A stretch of DNA of 64,000 bases from Marihabitans asiaticum (lineage in GTDB: Bacteria > Actinomycetota > Actinomycetes > Actinomycetales > Dermatophilaceae), in NCBI RefSeq assembly GCF_007828725.1, contig NZ_VIUW01000001.1, positions 496,001-560,000 on the forward strand, written 5' to 3'. The notes beneath the pieces were generated by a model. The model did not search any database. It was not told the origin of the DNA and worked only from the letters and a program-made list of their open reading frames with translations. Positions 27,321 through 35,428 of the stretch are shown one piece after another. The translations under genes were made by a program, and so were the position numbers. The stretch's first letter is position 1; the number at the start of each line of letters is the position of its first letter.

Positions 27321-29516
27321 GTGCGATTATCATCGGCTATGGGCGCGACGCGGGATGCTGTCGGCGCCAGAGTCGATCACATCGAGGCGTGGCCCGGCTT
27401 TCACCCCCTGGAGGACCCGATCTCAACAAGTTCTGAGAGCGCCCGGCCCGCCGACCCCCCACGATCTTCAGAAACCCCGTCTTCTCGGGGGTTTCGGCGC
27501 GACATTCAGGGTTTGCGGGCCGTGGCGGTCTCGCTGGTGGTGGTGTTCCACATCTGGCCACAGGTGTTGGCGGGCGGGTATGTGGGGGTCGATGTCTTCT
27601 TCGTGATCTCGGGGTTCTTGATCACGTCGCATCTATTGTCGCGGCCGCCGAAGGGGGTCGGTGATCTGGGCGTGTTCTGGGCGCGGCGGGTGCATCGGCT
27701 GCTCCCCGCTGCGTTGACGGTGCTGGCGGTGACGGTCGTGGCGACCCGGCTGTTGGCGCCGAGTACGCAGTGGGCGGGGACGGCGAAGGAGATCATCGCG
27801 TCGGCGTTCTACGTGCAGAACTGGGTGCTGGCGTCGTCCTCGGTGGACTATCTGGCCGAGGGGGAGGCGCCTAGCCCGGTCCAACATTACTGGTCGCTCT
27901 CGATCGAGGAGCAGTTCTACCTGATCTGGCCGATTCTGATCTTGGCTGTCTTTGTCGTCGCTGGGCGGTGTCGCTGGCGTGCGGCAAGTGTCGCGCGGGT
28001 GGTCATCGGTGGGATGGTCGCTCTCTCGTTGGGGGTCTCGGTCTGGCAGACGACGGTCTCGCCGGCGAGTGCGTACTTCATCACTCCGACCCGGATGTGG
28101 GAGCTGGCGGTCGGTGGTCTGGTTGCGACGGTGGGGAGCATGTCGGGCTCGCCGCGTCTGAGGGCCTTGGCGGTGCCGGTGGCGTGGGTGGGTCTGGGGG
28201 CGGTGGTCATCGCCGGGGTGACCTACTCCGGTGATACGCCGTTCCCTGGATACACCGCGTTGCTACCGGTCCTGGGTACGGCGGCGGTGATCTGGGCCGG
28301 GACGCAGTCCGCGGCATCGCCGACCGGGGTGCTGCAGGCCCGGCCGGTGCAGTGGCTCGGTGATGTGTCGTACTCGGTGTACCTGTGGCACTGGCCGCTG
28401 GTGGTGCTGCTGCCGTATGCCAGCGGTGGCAGTCTGGGGGTCCTGGATCAGGTGGTGATCGTCGTGACCACCCTGGTCCTGGCAGGGTTGACCAAGACCT
28501 ACGTCGAGGACCGCTACCGTCATCCGCGGCCTGGGGCGCGTCTGCGCCGCAGCTACGCAGCCGCGGCGGCCGGGATGGCAGTCATCGCCGCTGTGGGGAC
28601 CGTGCAGATCGCCGAGTCCACCTACCGCACGGATCAGGCGGAAGGTGAGCTGGCGAGCGCGCTGGGGAGTGCGGATCCCTGCCTCGGCGCCGGTGCGCTG
28701 CGTGAGGGACAGGGCCAATGCACGATCGATCCGGGCGCGACGCTTGTCCCCTCTGTCGACCTGGCAGCCGAAGACAAGTCGGATGCTTACGCCGACGGCT
28801 GCTGGACCAATCAGCCGTTCACCGATCGCGCCACGTGCACCTACGGAGACGGCCCCACCCGGATCGCCCTCGTCGGAAATTCCCACGCCGGGCACTGGCT
28901 ACCCGCGCTGCAGATCATCGCCGAGAAGAACGACTGGGCCATCACCACGTTTCTCGTGTCGCGGTGTGCGGTGACTGATGCCCGGCAGCGGTTCGACACC
29001 GAGCAGATGACCCAGAACTGCTACGACTACGGGCAGTGGGTCCAGGAGCAGACCTCTGGGGACACCTTCGACCTCGTCATCACCTCGGAACGACAGTCCG
29101 TGCCGGTGCTCGGGACCACCATGGCGACCACCGGCCCGAAGGCCGTCACCGGGTACACCAGCTATCTGCGCGACTGGGCCGCCGGAGGCACGAAGATCCT
29201 CGCGATCAAGGACCCGACCTTCCCCGGCATCGACGTCCCCGAATGCCTCGCCGAGAACCCGGGCGACCACAGTCGATGTTCGGCTCCGCGCTCGGAGTGG
29301 ATCATCGACGATCCGCTGATGGCAGCCGTCGAGATGGTGGACCTGCCGACAGTCACCTCGGTGAGCTTCGACGACTTCGTTTGCGGGCCGACCACCTGCG
29401 ACGGGGCGATCGGTGGCGTCGTCGCCTACTTCGACAGCTCCCACCTCACGGCCACCTATGTGGCGACGATGGCGCCATTCATGGAGCAGCCGATCCTCGC
29501 GGCTCTCGAGGGCTGA
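27321..29516 (+). CDS. OatA-like acyltransferase 3 with SGNH domain
   Basis: About 731 residues. An acyltransferase_3 membrane domain begins at RRDIQGLRAVAVSLVVVFH (about residue 57) and includes YVGVDVFFVISGFLIT and SLSIEEQFYLIWP, with about 10 membrane segments. A C-terminal SGNH esterase-like domain starts near residue 500, with the Ser motif VGNSHAGHW at about 517 and a late DSSHLTATY His. Such enzymes acetylate peptidoglycan, teichoic acid or sugars. The N-terminal 55 residues are low-complexity and contain a terminator-like hairpin in the DNA, so the true start is unsure. The 3' end overlaps the convergent gene by 38 bp. Confidence 0.86.
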   Translation: MRLSSAMGATRDAVGARVDHIEAWPGFHPLEDPISTSSESARPADPPRSSETPSSRGFRRDIQGLRAVAVSLVVVFHIWPQVLAGGYVGVDVFFVISGFLITSHLLSRPPKGVGDLGVFWARRVHRLLPAALTVLAVTVVATRLLAPSTQWAGTAKEIIASAFYVQNWVLASSSVDYLAEGEAPSPVQHYWSLSIEEQFYLIWPILILAVFVVAGRCRWRAASVARVVIGGMVALSLGVSVWQTTVSPASAYFITPTRMWELAVGGLVATVGSMSGSPRLRALAVPVAWVGLGAVVIAGVTYSGDTPFPGYTALLPVLGTAAVIWAGTQSAASPTGVLQARPVQWLGDVSYSVYLWHWPLVVLLPYASGGSLGVLDQVVIVVTTLVLAGLTKTYVEDRYRHPRPGARLRRSYAAAAAGMAVIAAVGTVQIAESTYRTDQAEGELASALGSADPCLGAGALREGQGQCTIDPGATLVPSVDLAAEDKSDAYADGCWTNQPFTDRATCTYGDGPTRIALVGNSHAGHWLPALQIIAEKNDWAITTFLVSRCAVTDARQRFDTEQMTQNCYDYGQWVQEQTSGDTFDLVITSERQSVPVLGTTMATTGPKAVTGYTSYLRDWAAGGTKILAIKDPTFPGIDVPECLAENPGDHSRCSAPRSEWIIDDPLMAAVEMVDLPTVTSVSFDDFVCGPTTCDGAIGGVVAYFDSSHLTATYVATMAPFMEQPILAALEG
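27471..27495. terminator. Terminator-like hairpin inside the acyltransferase 5' region
   Basis: GAAACCCCG (27471-27479) pairs with CGGGGGTTTC (27486-27495) with a single bulge. The form AAACCCCG-loop-CGGGGTTT is typical of intrinsic terminators, but here it lies within the predicted coding frame just before the conserved domain. It may mark a recombination joint. Confidence 0.35.
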
Positions 29517-32500
29517 CCTCCCCTTCGCCTCCCCCCAGGACGGCATCGACGACACGAGCGGCAGCGTGGCCATCGTCGTGGGGCGCGTAGGTCGCGAGGA
29601 ACTCCTCGATGGTCGGGTCAGCCGACGAGCTTCTGGCCAGCGCCGTGGACAGAGCGGCGACCAGCTCGTCGTCGGTCTGGGTGACCGGCCCGGGCACGGC
29701 TGCCTCGTAGTCCAGGTAGAAGCCGCGTAGGTCGTCTCGATATGAGTCGAGGTCGTAGGCGTGGAAGATCATCGGTCGGCGGAGCAGCGCGTAGTCGAAG
29801 AACACCGAGGAGTAGTCCGTGACGAGGACGTCGCTCACGAGGTAGAGCTCCTGGATGTCTGGGTAGCGCGAGGCGTCGACGACCCGACCAGCCAGGTGCT
29901 CGGGGATCTGCAGCCGGTTTGCGATGAGGACATGCATCCTCAGCAGGAGGACGACGTCGTCAGGGAGGGCTGCGACGACCCTCTCGAGGTCGAACGGAAG
30001 GTCGAAGGAGAACCCGCGTCCGCCCTTCGCGTCATCGCGGAAGGTCGGTGCGTAGAGGACTGCTCGGGTGCCCTCGGCCAGCTGAAGGCGCTGGCGCACG
30101 GTCTCCCGTGTCGCCTCGCTGTGCGGGGCGACCAGGATGTCGTTGCGCGGATAGCCCAGCTCAAGAACCTCGCCCTCGTAGCGGAACGCGGACCGGAAGG
30201 CCCGCGTCGCGTACGGGCTCGGCGACAGCAGCGCCGTCCACTGTGAGATCGCCTGATCGACCCGCTCCACGTAGCCCTCGTCACGGCCGACGACCTCGTC
30301 GAGGTCGTGAAGCATCCGCTTGAGCGGCGTGCCGTGCCAGGTCTGGAGGTAGACGCCGTCCCGTCGGCGGCGCACGTAGTGCGGGAAGTTCTGGTTGGTG
30401 ACCCAGTACCGGGAGCGCCCGAGATGCCAGAAGTAGGCAGGAGAGAGTCGCTTGACGACGACGAGCTCGGGGTCCCAGACCGGGACGGCCCTCTCGTAGA
30501 CCCAGACCTTCGTCCTCGGGTCGCCGCGGCGGACGAGCTCCTCGTAGATCGCGCGCGGGCTGTCGCTGTACTGCTTCCCGATGCCGCTCTCGAAGAGGAC
30601 CGCGTCGCGGGCTGGGAGCAGCCGGGCTAGGGCAAGGAGTCGGCGCATCGCGGGGAAGTACCAGCGATGACGTCGCGCTCTGCGGATCAGGAGCGCTCCG
30701 AGCTCGCTGCCGGTCACGAGCTCACGTATGGAGCGCTCACGTCGCGCGCTCGTGATCGCGGCGACGACCCTCTCGTTGTTGCCGAGGTCGCGGTGGGTGA
30801 GGAAGCGCTGCGCCCGGGTGCGGTAGCGCGGTTCGATCGTCGCGCCGCGCTCCAGGGTTCGCTCGAGCTCGTCAAGGGCGGCGTCGAGGTCGTGCGAGAT
30901 GGGGCCTGGCAGCTCGGTGGCGAGATCGAGGTGGCTGCCCCAGCGCCCGAGGAAGGGGCGTACGTCGAACTGGAAGTAGATGACCGGCTTGTCGAGGAAG
31001 GAGAAGTCGAAGCCAGGGCTGGAGTAGTCGGTGACGAGCACCGCGCTCTCCTTGAGCAGATGCTGCACGTCGACCTCACCCTGCTGGACGACCCGCACTC
31101 CCGCAACGTCGAAGTAATCCCTGAACTGCTGCATGTTGGGATGCAGGCAGAGCACGACATGCGCATCGTGGTCGCGCAGCATCTCCGCGAGCCGCGGGCT
31201 GGTCAGGAATGCCAGCCACTGCTGGAAGTAGTCGGTCTCGGTGAAGGTGTCGGGGTCCTGCAGCCAGTCCCGCCAGGTGGGCAGGACGAGGATCTGACCC
31301 GGCACGGCTGGCGTCTTCCCGTCGAGCAGGGTGTCGAAGCGGGAGAGGCCGGTGACCGCGACCTCATCGGGGCGGTAGCCGAAGTCCTGGACGATGTACT
31401 CCGCCTCCCGCTCGGAGGAGACGAGGAAGAGGTCGGTGTGGAAGGACGACACCCGTTTGCCGTAGTTCAGCGCCATCCACTTGGTCCCCATGACCCCGTG
31501 CTGGAGGAAGATCGCCGGCGCCTTCATCCGTCGTGCGAATCGGCGGGACCGGGTGGGGTAGAGGAAGTCGGGATGGTGGGTGCTGGCGAGCCGGTCGGCG
31601 CGGAAGATGACGTCGATGTGCTCGGGCGAGCGGCGGTCCAGCACGTGGTCGAGCCCGGCGAGGTTGGCGCGCTCTGGGGAGTCGTGGTCGATGACGTAGT
31701 AGGCGTCGATCTCGGGGTGGTGCTCGCGAAGGTGCCGGAAGAGGTGCAGCCCGTTGTCCTGGGCCTTCGACGGTCGCTCACCGATCAGCCACACCGGCTT
31801 GCCGCCAGGGCGACGGGGCAAAGTCAGTGCCGGCCGTTGCAGCCGGGCGTGCAGTGCGCGGTAGGCCTCGGTGCCGAAGAGCTCGAGGTGGAGCGAGGGG
31901 TACTTCGCCTTGAAGGTGTAGTAGGGCGTGACTGCGAGCGTGCGTCCGCCGACGCTTGCCGCCCCGTCGTTCGTGGCAAGACGCACGAGGTAGGGGGTGC
32001 GACCGACCCGACCCGTGACGGCTGCCCCGTCGACTGTTGTGGCCTCGATGCGCAGGTCAGCGATGGTGTCGGCGGTGAGCCGGCCCTCGAGGTCCTGCCG
32101 GAAGTCGTGGCGCGCACGCCAGGTGTACGCCCGCGATCCGTTCGCACGCAGCGAGCCGAGCGGGTCGAGGGCGACAGTTGCCGGACTCGACGAGCGGTAT
32201 CCACCGGTGCGTCCGACGAGGGTGAGCCGGACCTGATCGAGCTCCGCGCCCGAGGAGACGATCGTGCCGCTCACCTCGAGATGACCCTCGACGATCCGCA
32301 GGCGAGTGACATCGACCCGCATGCTCTGGCGCACGTCGGTATCGATCGCGAGGGAGAGGTGGCCGTTGCGGTTGACGTACGGCGTGACATCGTGCCCCAT
32401 CGGGGTGTGGACAGGGGCGAAGGTCGGAGGAGGGGTGCGCCGGAACCGGCCCAGCGGCACCCGGTACTCCAGCGTGCCCTCTCCCTCGACGATCTCGGTG

Positions 32501-32937
32501 GCGAAGCGTGGGGCGCGCTCCCGGTCCTCGCGGACCGAGGTCCACACGCTGGTGCGGGCGCCCGTCTCCGCGGCAGGTGTGGCCTCGGGGTCCGCCGTGG
32601 TCGGAGCGTCCACCGTGGGCTCCTCGGCCCGCGCAAGGTCCAGCCGGTCCACGACATGCAGGTCGACGACCGCATGGTGGAACAGCACGGCATCCCCGGC
32701 CACGACGTGCTCGGTGGTCTCCCAGGTGCCGGCCGGCTGCCACTCGTCGGCGACGAGCAGCCACAGCGTCTCCAGGTGCAGACCTGGGCCGGTCCATGCG
32801 CCCACGGTGATCTTGCTCCCCTCCTGCACCATGTCGAGCCGGAGCCGGGAGTAGGGGCCGACCTCCGGCGGCTGGGCAGCGCGCCGGTCACGACGGGCGC
32901 GCAGTGCGCGCTGGGCGAGGAGCGGGAGGGAAGGCAT
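29479..32937 (-). CDS. Double-domain CDP-glycerol glycerophosphotransferase
   Basis: An 1152-residue protein. Residues 1-370 are beta-rich (VTPYVNRNGHLSLAI; VTPYYTFKAKYPSLHLEL), like accessory domains of actinobacterial teichoic enzymes. Two TagF-type units follow. The first (about 380-720) has LQHGVMG near 480 and VTDYSSPGFD near 636. The second (about 770-1130) has TWHGTPLKRM near 866 and VTDYSSVFFD near 1040. Each contains a His in the HG motif and the TDYSS donor site. A two-unit enzyme could make an alternating or two-step polyol-phosphate chain. It ends inside the acyltransferase gene (38-bp overlap) and starts 4 bp after the Stealth gene. Confidence 0.84.
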   Translation of the reverse strand: MPSLPLLAQRALRARRDRRAAQPPEVGPYSRLRLDMVQEGSKITVGAWTGPGLHLETLWLLVADEWQPAGTWETTEHVVAGDAVLFHHAVVDLHVVDRLDLARAEEPTVDAPTTADPEATPAAETGARTSVWTSVREDRERAPRFATEIVEGEGTLEYRVPLGRFRRTPPPTFAPVHTPMGHDVTPYVNRNGHLSLAIDTDVRQSMRVDVTRLRIVEGHLEVSGTIVSSGAELDQVRLTLVGRTGGYRSSSPATVALDPLGSLRANGSRAYTWRARHDFRQDLEGRLTADTIADLRIEATTVDGAAVTGRVGRTPYLVRLATNDGAASVGGRTLAVTPYYTFKAKYPSLHLELFGTEAYRALHARLQRPALTLPRRPGGKPVWLIGERPSKAQDNGLHLFRHLREHHPEIDAYYVIDHDSPERANLAGLDHVLDRRSPEHIDVIFRADRLASTHHPDFLYPTRSRRFARRMKAPAIFLQHGVMGTKWMALNYGKRVSSFHTDLFLVSSEREAEYIVQDFGYRPDEVAVTGLSRFDTLLDGKTPAVPGQILVLPTWRDWLQDPDTFTETDYFQQWLAFLTSPRLAEMLRDHDAHVVLCLHPNMQQFRDYFDVAGVRVVQQGEVDVQHLLKESAVLVTDYSSPGFDFSFLDKPVIYFQFDVRPFLGRWGSHLDLATELPGPISHDLDAALDELERTLERGATIEPRYRTRAQRFLTHRDLGNNERVVAAITSARRERSIRELVTGSELGALLIRRARRHRWYFPAMRRLLALARLLPARDAVLFESGIGKQYSDSPRAIYEELVRRGDPRTKVWVYERAVPVWDPELVVVKRLSPAYFWHLGRSRYWVTNQNFPHYVRRRRDGVYLQTWHGTPLKRMLHDLDEVVGRDEGYVERVDQAISQWTALLSPSPYATRAFRSAFRYEGEVLELGYPRNDILVAPHSEATRETVRQRLQLAEGTRAVLYAPTFRDDAKGGRGFSFDLPFDLERVVAALPDDVVLLLRMHVLIANRLQIPEHLAGRVVDASRYPDIQELYLVSDVLVTDYSSVFFDYALLRRPMIFHAYDLDSYRDDLRGFYLDYEAAVPGPVTQTDDELVAALSTALARSSSADPTIEEFLATYAPHDDGHAAARVVDAVLGGGEGEVSPREPRGSAAP

Positions 32938-32940
32938 GCG

Positions 32941-34566
32941 TCATCCGTCCGTGTCGGGAGAGGGGTCCGGGATCTCGAAGGGGGAGGGGCACGGCAGCAA
33001 CGCTTCCAACACCCCGCGTAGGCGCTTGGCCGCGACCTCGGGGTCGGTGTCGGTGGTCTCGTTGAGGCAGAAGGAGTCGAGGTCGGCGCGGACGAGCATG
33101 CGCTCGATCCGGGCGTCGACGCCCGGATCGCCGATGTCGATGAACTCGTAGGTAGTGTCGGAGGGGACGGCCCTGCCGGTCGCATCCGCCCACCATGCCT
33201 GGAGCTGGGAGGCCAGAGAGATGTCGGTGGGCGAACGGAACCGGGCCCGGCTCGTGCGGCGAACCGCGTCGGGGCAGGCCGCCTCGATGTCTTCGAGCAC
33301 ATCACGCCGCTGAGGGTGCGGCGTGTGCCGCGGGCGCGTCGTCGGCCTCCTGCCGAGATGCTCGTCGAGCAGTGCGCGGCCGTTCTTCATGGCCTGGACG
33401 ACCGGCAGGTCGTCGGCGCGAGCCGGGCCGTCGTCGACCGGGACGTGCGATGGGAACCACCGCACGAGCCCGCTCCCGGTGAAGAAGTGCTCCGGTCGTA
33501 GCGGTCGGGCGAGGAAGACGTCGTCGTTGAGATAGAGGTAGTGCTGGGCGAGACCGGGGACTCGGTGCAGGTTGGCCTCGATCGCGTGCGAGCTGAAGGT
33601 CGGCAGGTCAGCGGTGTCGGCGAAGATCTCGTCGTGCCGGACGACCCGGACCTTCGGGTGGTCGGTGTCGAGCCACCCCGGCACCTGGCCGTTGGTGACG
33701 ATGTGGATGGTGCGCACCCAGCTCGCATAGGCGGCGATCGAGCGAAGGGAGTAGCGCAGCTCGTCGCGGTTCGTCCAGCGCGCCGTGGACCAGGCGCTGG
33801 CGTGCCCGGCTGAGGTGTCGGTGCCCGCGCGGGCCGCGGCGTAGTCCTCCTGCCAGGCAGGGTCGGCGGAGTCCACCCAGGTGTAGACGACGTCGATCGG
33901 GAAGTCGACCTGCTCGAGCGGTGTGCCGGTGGGCGGGTCGAGCGAGGCTGCGAGGGTGCCCGGGGGGATGGAGCGGACGAAGGGGTTTGGCCGGGGCGCG
34001 ACCAGGGTGCCGGTGGGTCGCTCGGGGCCGTCGGGGGACGCCTGCGTTGCGGCCAGCTCGGTCCAGACTTCTACGTCCACGCCGAGCGAGCGGGTCGGGA
34101 GCATGCGGCCCGCGGGAGAGACCTGTGGTGACCAGACCCGCACGACCGAGCCGGCGCGTAGCGCGGGGAGCGAGCGAGCCGGGCGCGACGGTCCGAGCCG
34201 GCCGCTGGCATGGAGCCCGGTGTGGAGGTGAAGGTCGGGGTCGATGTCGTTGAGCGCGACCAGGATGGACTGAGTCGCTTCGGCGTCGGAGGATGAGACG
34301 ACCACACGGTGCGGTTCCGCGCCGAGGGCGGGCAGCACCCGATGCTCGATACCGGCGCGGGTCAGTGCCTCGACCGTGACATCCCGGCAGCGATCTCGTA
34401 GGGCCCACGCGTCGAAGGTGTCGACAAGGACAGCCGTGAGCAAGGAGCGCCCTCGGCGCACGGAGACGGTCCCCCCGGGGGCCAGCCCTTGGATGTCGAT
34501 CGGCCTGGTGCCGTCGCGCAGCGCCCGCGCGTGCAGCCGGGCGCGGGCACTCAGGACGCTGAGCAC
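32941..34566 (-). CDS. Stealth-family sugar-phosphate transferase
   Basis: A 541-residue protein. The last 330 residues match the Stealth family, which transfers hexose-1-phosphate in capsule synthesis: IDVVYTWVDS (conserved region 1, about 222), RDELRYSLRSI with HIVTNGQVPGWL (region 2), and HTPHP (region 3). The NDDVFL metal-binding motif is present. The first 210 residues are a separate region with no family recognised. It begins at a GTG and lies 4 bp upstream of the double TagF gene on the same strand, so both are likely one transcription unit. Confidence 0.88.
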   Translation of the reverse strand: MLSVLSARARLHARALRDGTRPIDIQGLAPGGTVSVRRGRSLLTAVLVDTFDAWALRDRCRDVTVEALTRAGIEHRVLPALGAEPHRVVVSSSDAEATQSILVALNDIDPDLHLHTGLHASGRLGPSRPARSLPALRAGSVVRVWSPQVSPAGRMLPTRSLGVDVEVWTELAATQASPDGPERPTGTLVAPRPNPFVRSIPPGTLAASLDPPTGTPLEQVDFPIDVVYTWVDSADPAWQEDYAAARAGTDTSAGHASAWSTARWTNRDELRYSLRSIAAYASWVRTIHIVTNGQVPGWLDTDHPKVRVVRHDEIFADTADLPTFSSHAIEANLHRVPGLAQHYLYLNDDVFLARPLRPEHFFTGSGLVRWFPSHVPVDDGPARADDLPVVQAMKNGRALLDEHLGRRPTTRPRHTPHPQRRDVLEDIEAACPDAVRRTSRARFRSPTDISLASQLQAWWADATGRAVPSDTTYEFIDIGDPGVDARIERMLVRADLDSFCLNETTDTDPEVAAKRLRGVLEALLPCPSPFEIPDPSPDTDG

Positions 34567-34630
34567 AGGTCGAGGCCGCGCGCCGGGCGCGGCGGAACGG
34601 TGCTGGTCGTCATGAGAGCCGATCCTGTCA

Positions 34631-34797
34631 GATGACCGGCGGCTGCCCGAGCCGCGCCAGCCGGAGCACGGTGCGCCACAGCATCGGCCGACGACCGCCA
34701 GGGTCGGTCGTCAGTCCCTCATGAAGTCCGCGCAGCCACAGTCTCAGCTCCTGCGGTCGTTGCCAGGTGCGCAGCACCATGAGGGCGGTCCTGGCGC
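34631..34797 (-). pseudogene. 3' fragment of a GT2 glycosyltransferase
   Basis: The minus-strand reading gives an LRTWQRPQELRLWLRGL..GLTTDPGGRRPM segment ending in RLGQPPVI and a stop. It matches the last 50 residues of the glycosyltransferase at 38800-39678 almost residue for residue (LRTWRRPADLRLW; TTDPGGRRPM; RLGQPPII). The rest of the gene is missing. The break at about 34797 abuts a fragment on the other strand. Confidence 0.75.
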
Positions 34798-35174
34798 GGC
34801 TGATCCGCGCGTCCGGGACCCCACGGGCGACGGGTGCCCAGCTTCGCCGTCGTCGTCGTGGGCGACGGGCCGCTGGTCGCCGAGCTGGCCGAGCTGGTCG
34901 ATCGGCTCGGGCTGAGCGGGGCGGTGCACCTCACCGGTCGCCTGGACACCCCTTTCCGGTGCTCACGACGGCATTCTCGTCGGTCGAGGGCGTGGTCCCT
35001 CCCGGGTGCGGGCTCGTCGTCGAGCAGGACGACGATGCCGTCGCCCGTGCGATGATGCAGGTCATCTCGGACCGGCCTCGATTCGGCACCTTCGACGTCG
35101 CCGCGTACAACGCGGCGGCTCTGGCCGAGCTCGCCGAGGCGACCGACCTCGCCGGCGTGTCGGGGCGGTGCTGA
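34791..35174 (+). pseudogene. C-terminal fragment of a TagF-GT4 fusion gene
   Basis: The translated pieces RLIRASGTPRATG, then (after a frameshift) PSFAVVVVGDGPLVAELAEL to HLTGRLDTPF, then (after a further deletion and shift) LTTAFSSVEGVVPPG to FGTFDVAAYNAAALAELAEA. They line up with residues about 690-830 of the protein encoded at 21575-24100. About 35 residues containing the EX7E donor motif are deleted, so it cannot be functional. The two are much closer to each other than to the GT4 part encoded at 35429. Confidence 0.8.
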
Positions 35175-35299
35175 GGGGCCTCGGGGTGCTCGAGCCCGGA
35201 ACGGTCCTTTCGTGGTGGCTCGCGGCCGCGCTGCCGCTGGCGCTGGCCACCGCCTGCGGCTTCTTGGCGATGATCGTGACCTCGAGCCGGTTCGAGTAG
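35168..35299 (+). pseudogene. C-terminal fragment of a CDP-alcohol transferase gene
   Basis: The frame AVLRGLGVLEPG to LPLALATACGFLAMIVTSSRFE ends in TAG at 35297-35299. It matches the last helix of the protein encoded at 24097-24912 (LPLALATAGGFLLMIVTSRRFE). It directly follows the TagF-GT4 fragment, in the same order as the intact pair at 21575-24912. Confidence 0.8.
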
Positions 35300-35428
35300 T
35301 TCGGTGCGGCGAGGTCGCGCAGGCGGCGCGCTGGTGGTATCGAGGGTTCCTGAGCACCGGCATAATTGCCCGTCGACCGTGGCCAGGGCGCCTCTAGCGA
35401 GGTGTCGTGATGGAGGAGGTTGTGCCGC

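Noticed and set aside
30667-33021. A long plus-strand open frame opposite the double TagF gene
   Set aside because: The minus strand encodes conserved TagF motifs over the full length; the plus-strand translation has no family features and mirrors the codon bias.
22677-33990. Near matches such as CCGAAGGGG, TCGAAGGGG or ACGAAGGGG as further copies of the repeated word
   Set aside because: They share only the core CGAAGGGG, so I left them out of the count to keep the criterion exact.
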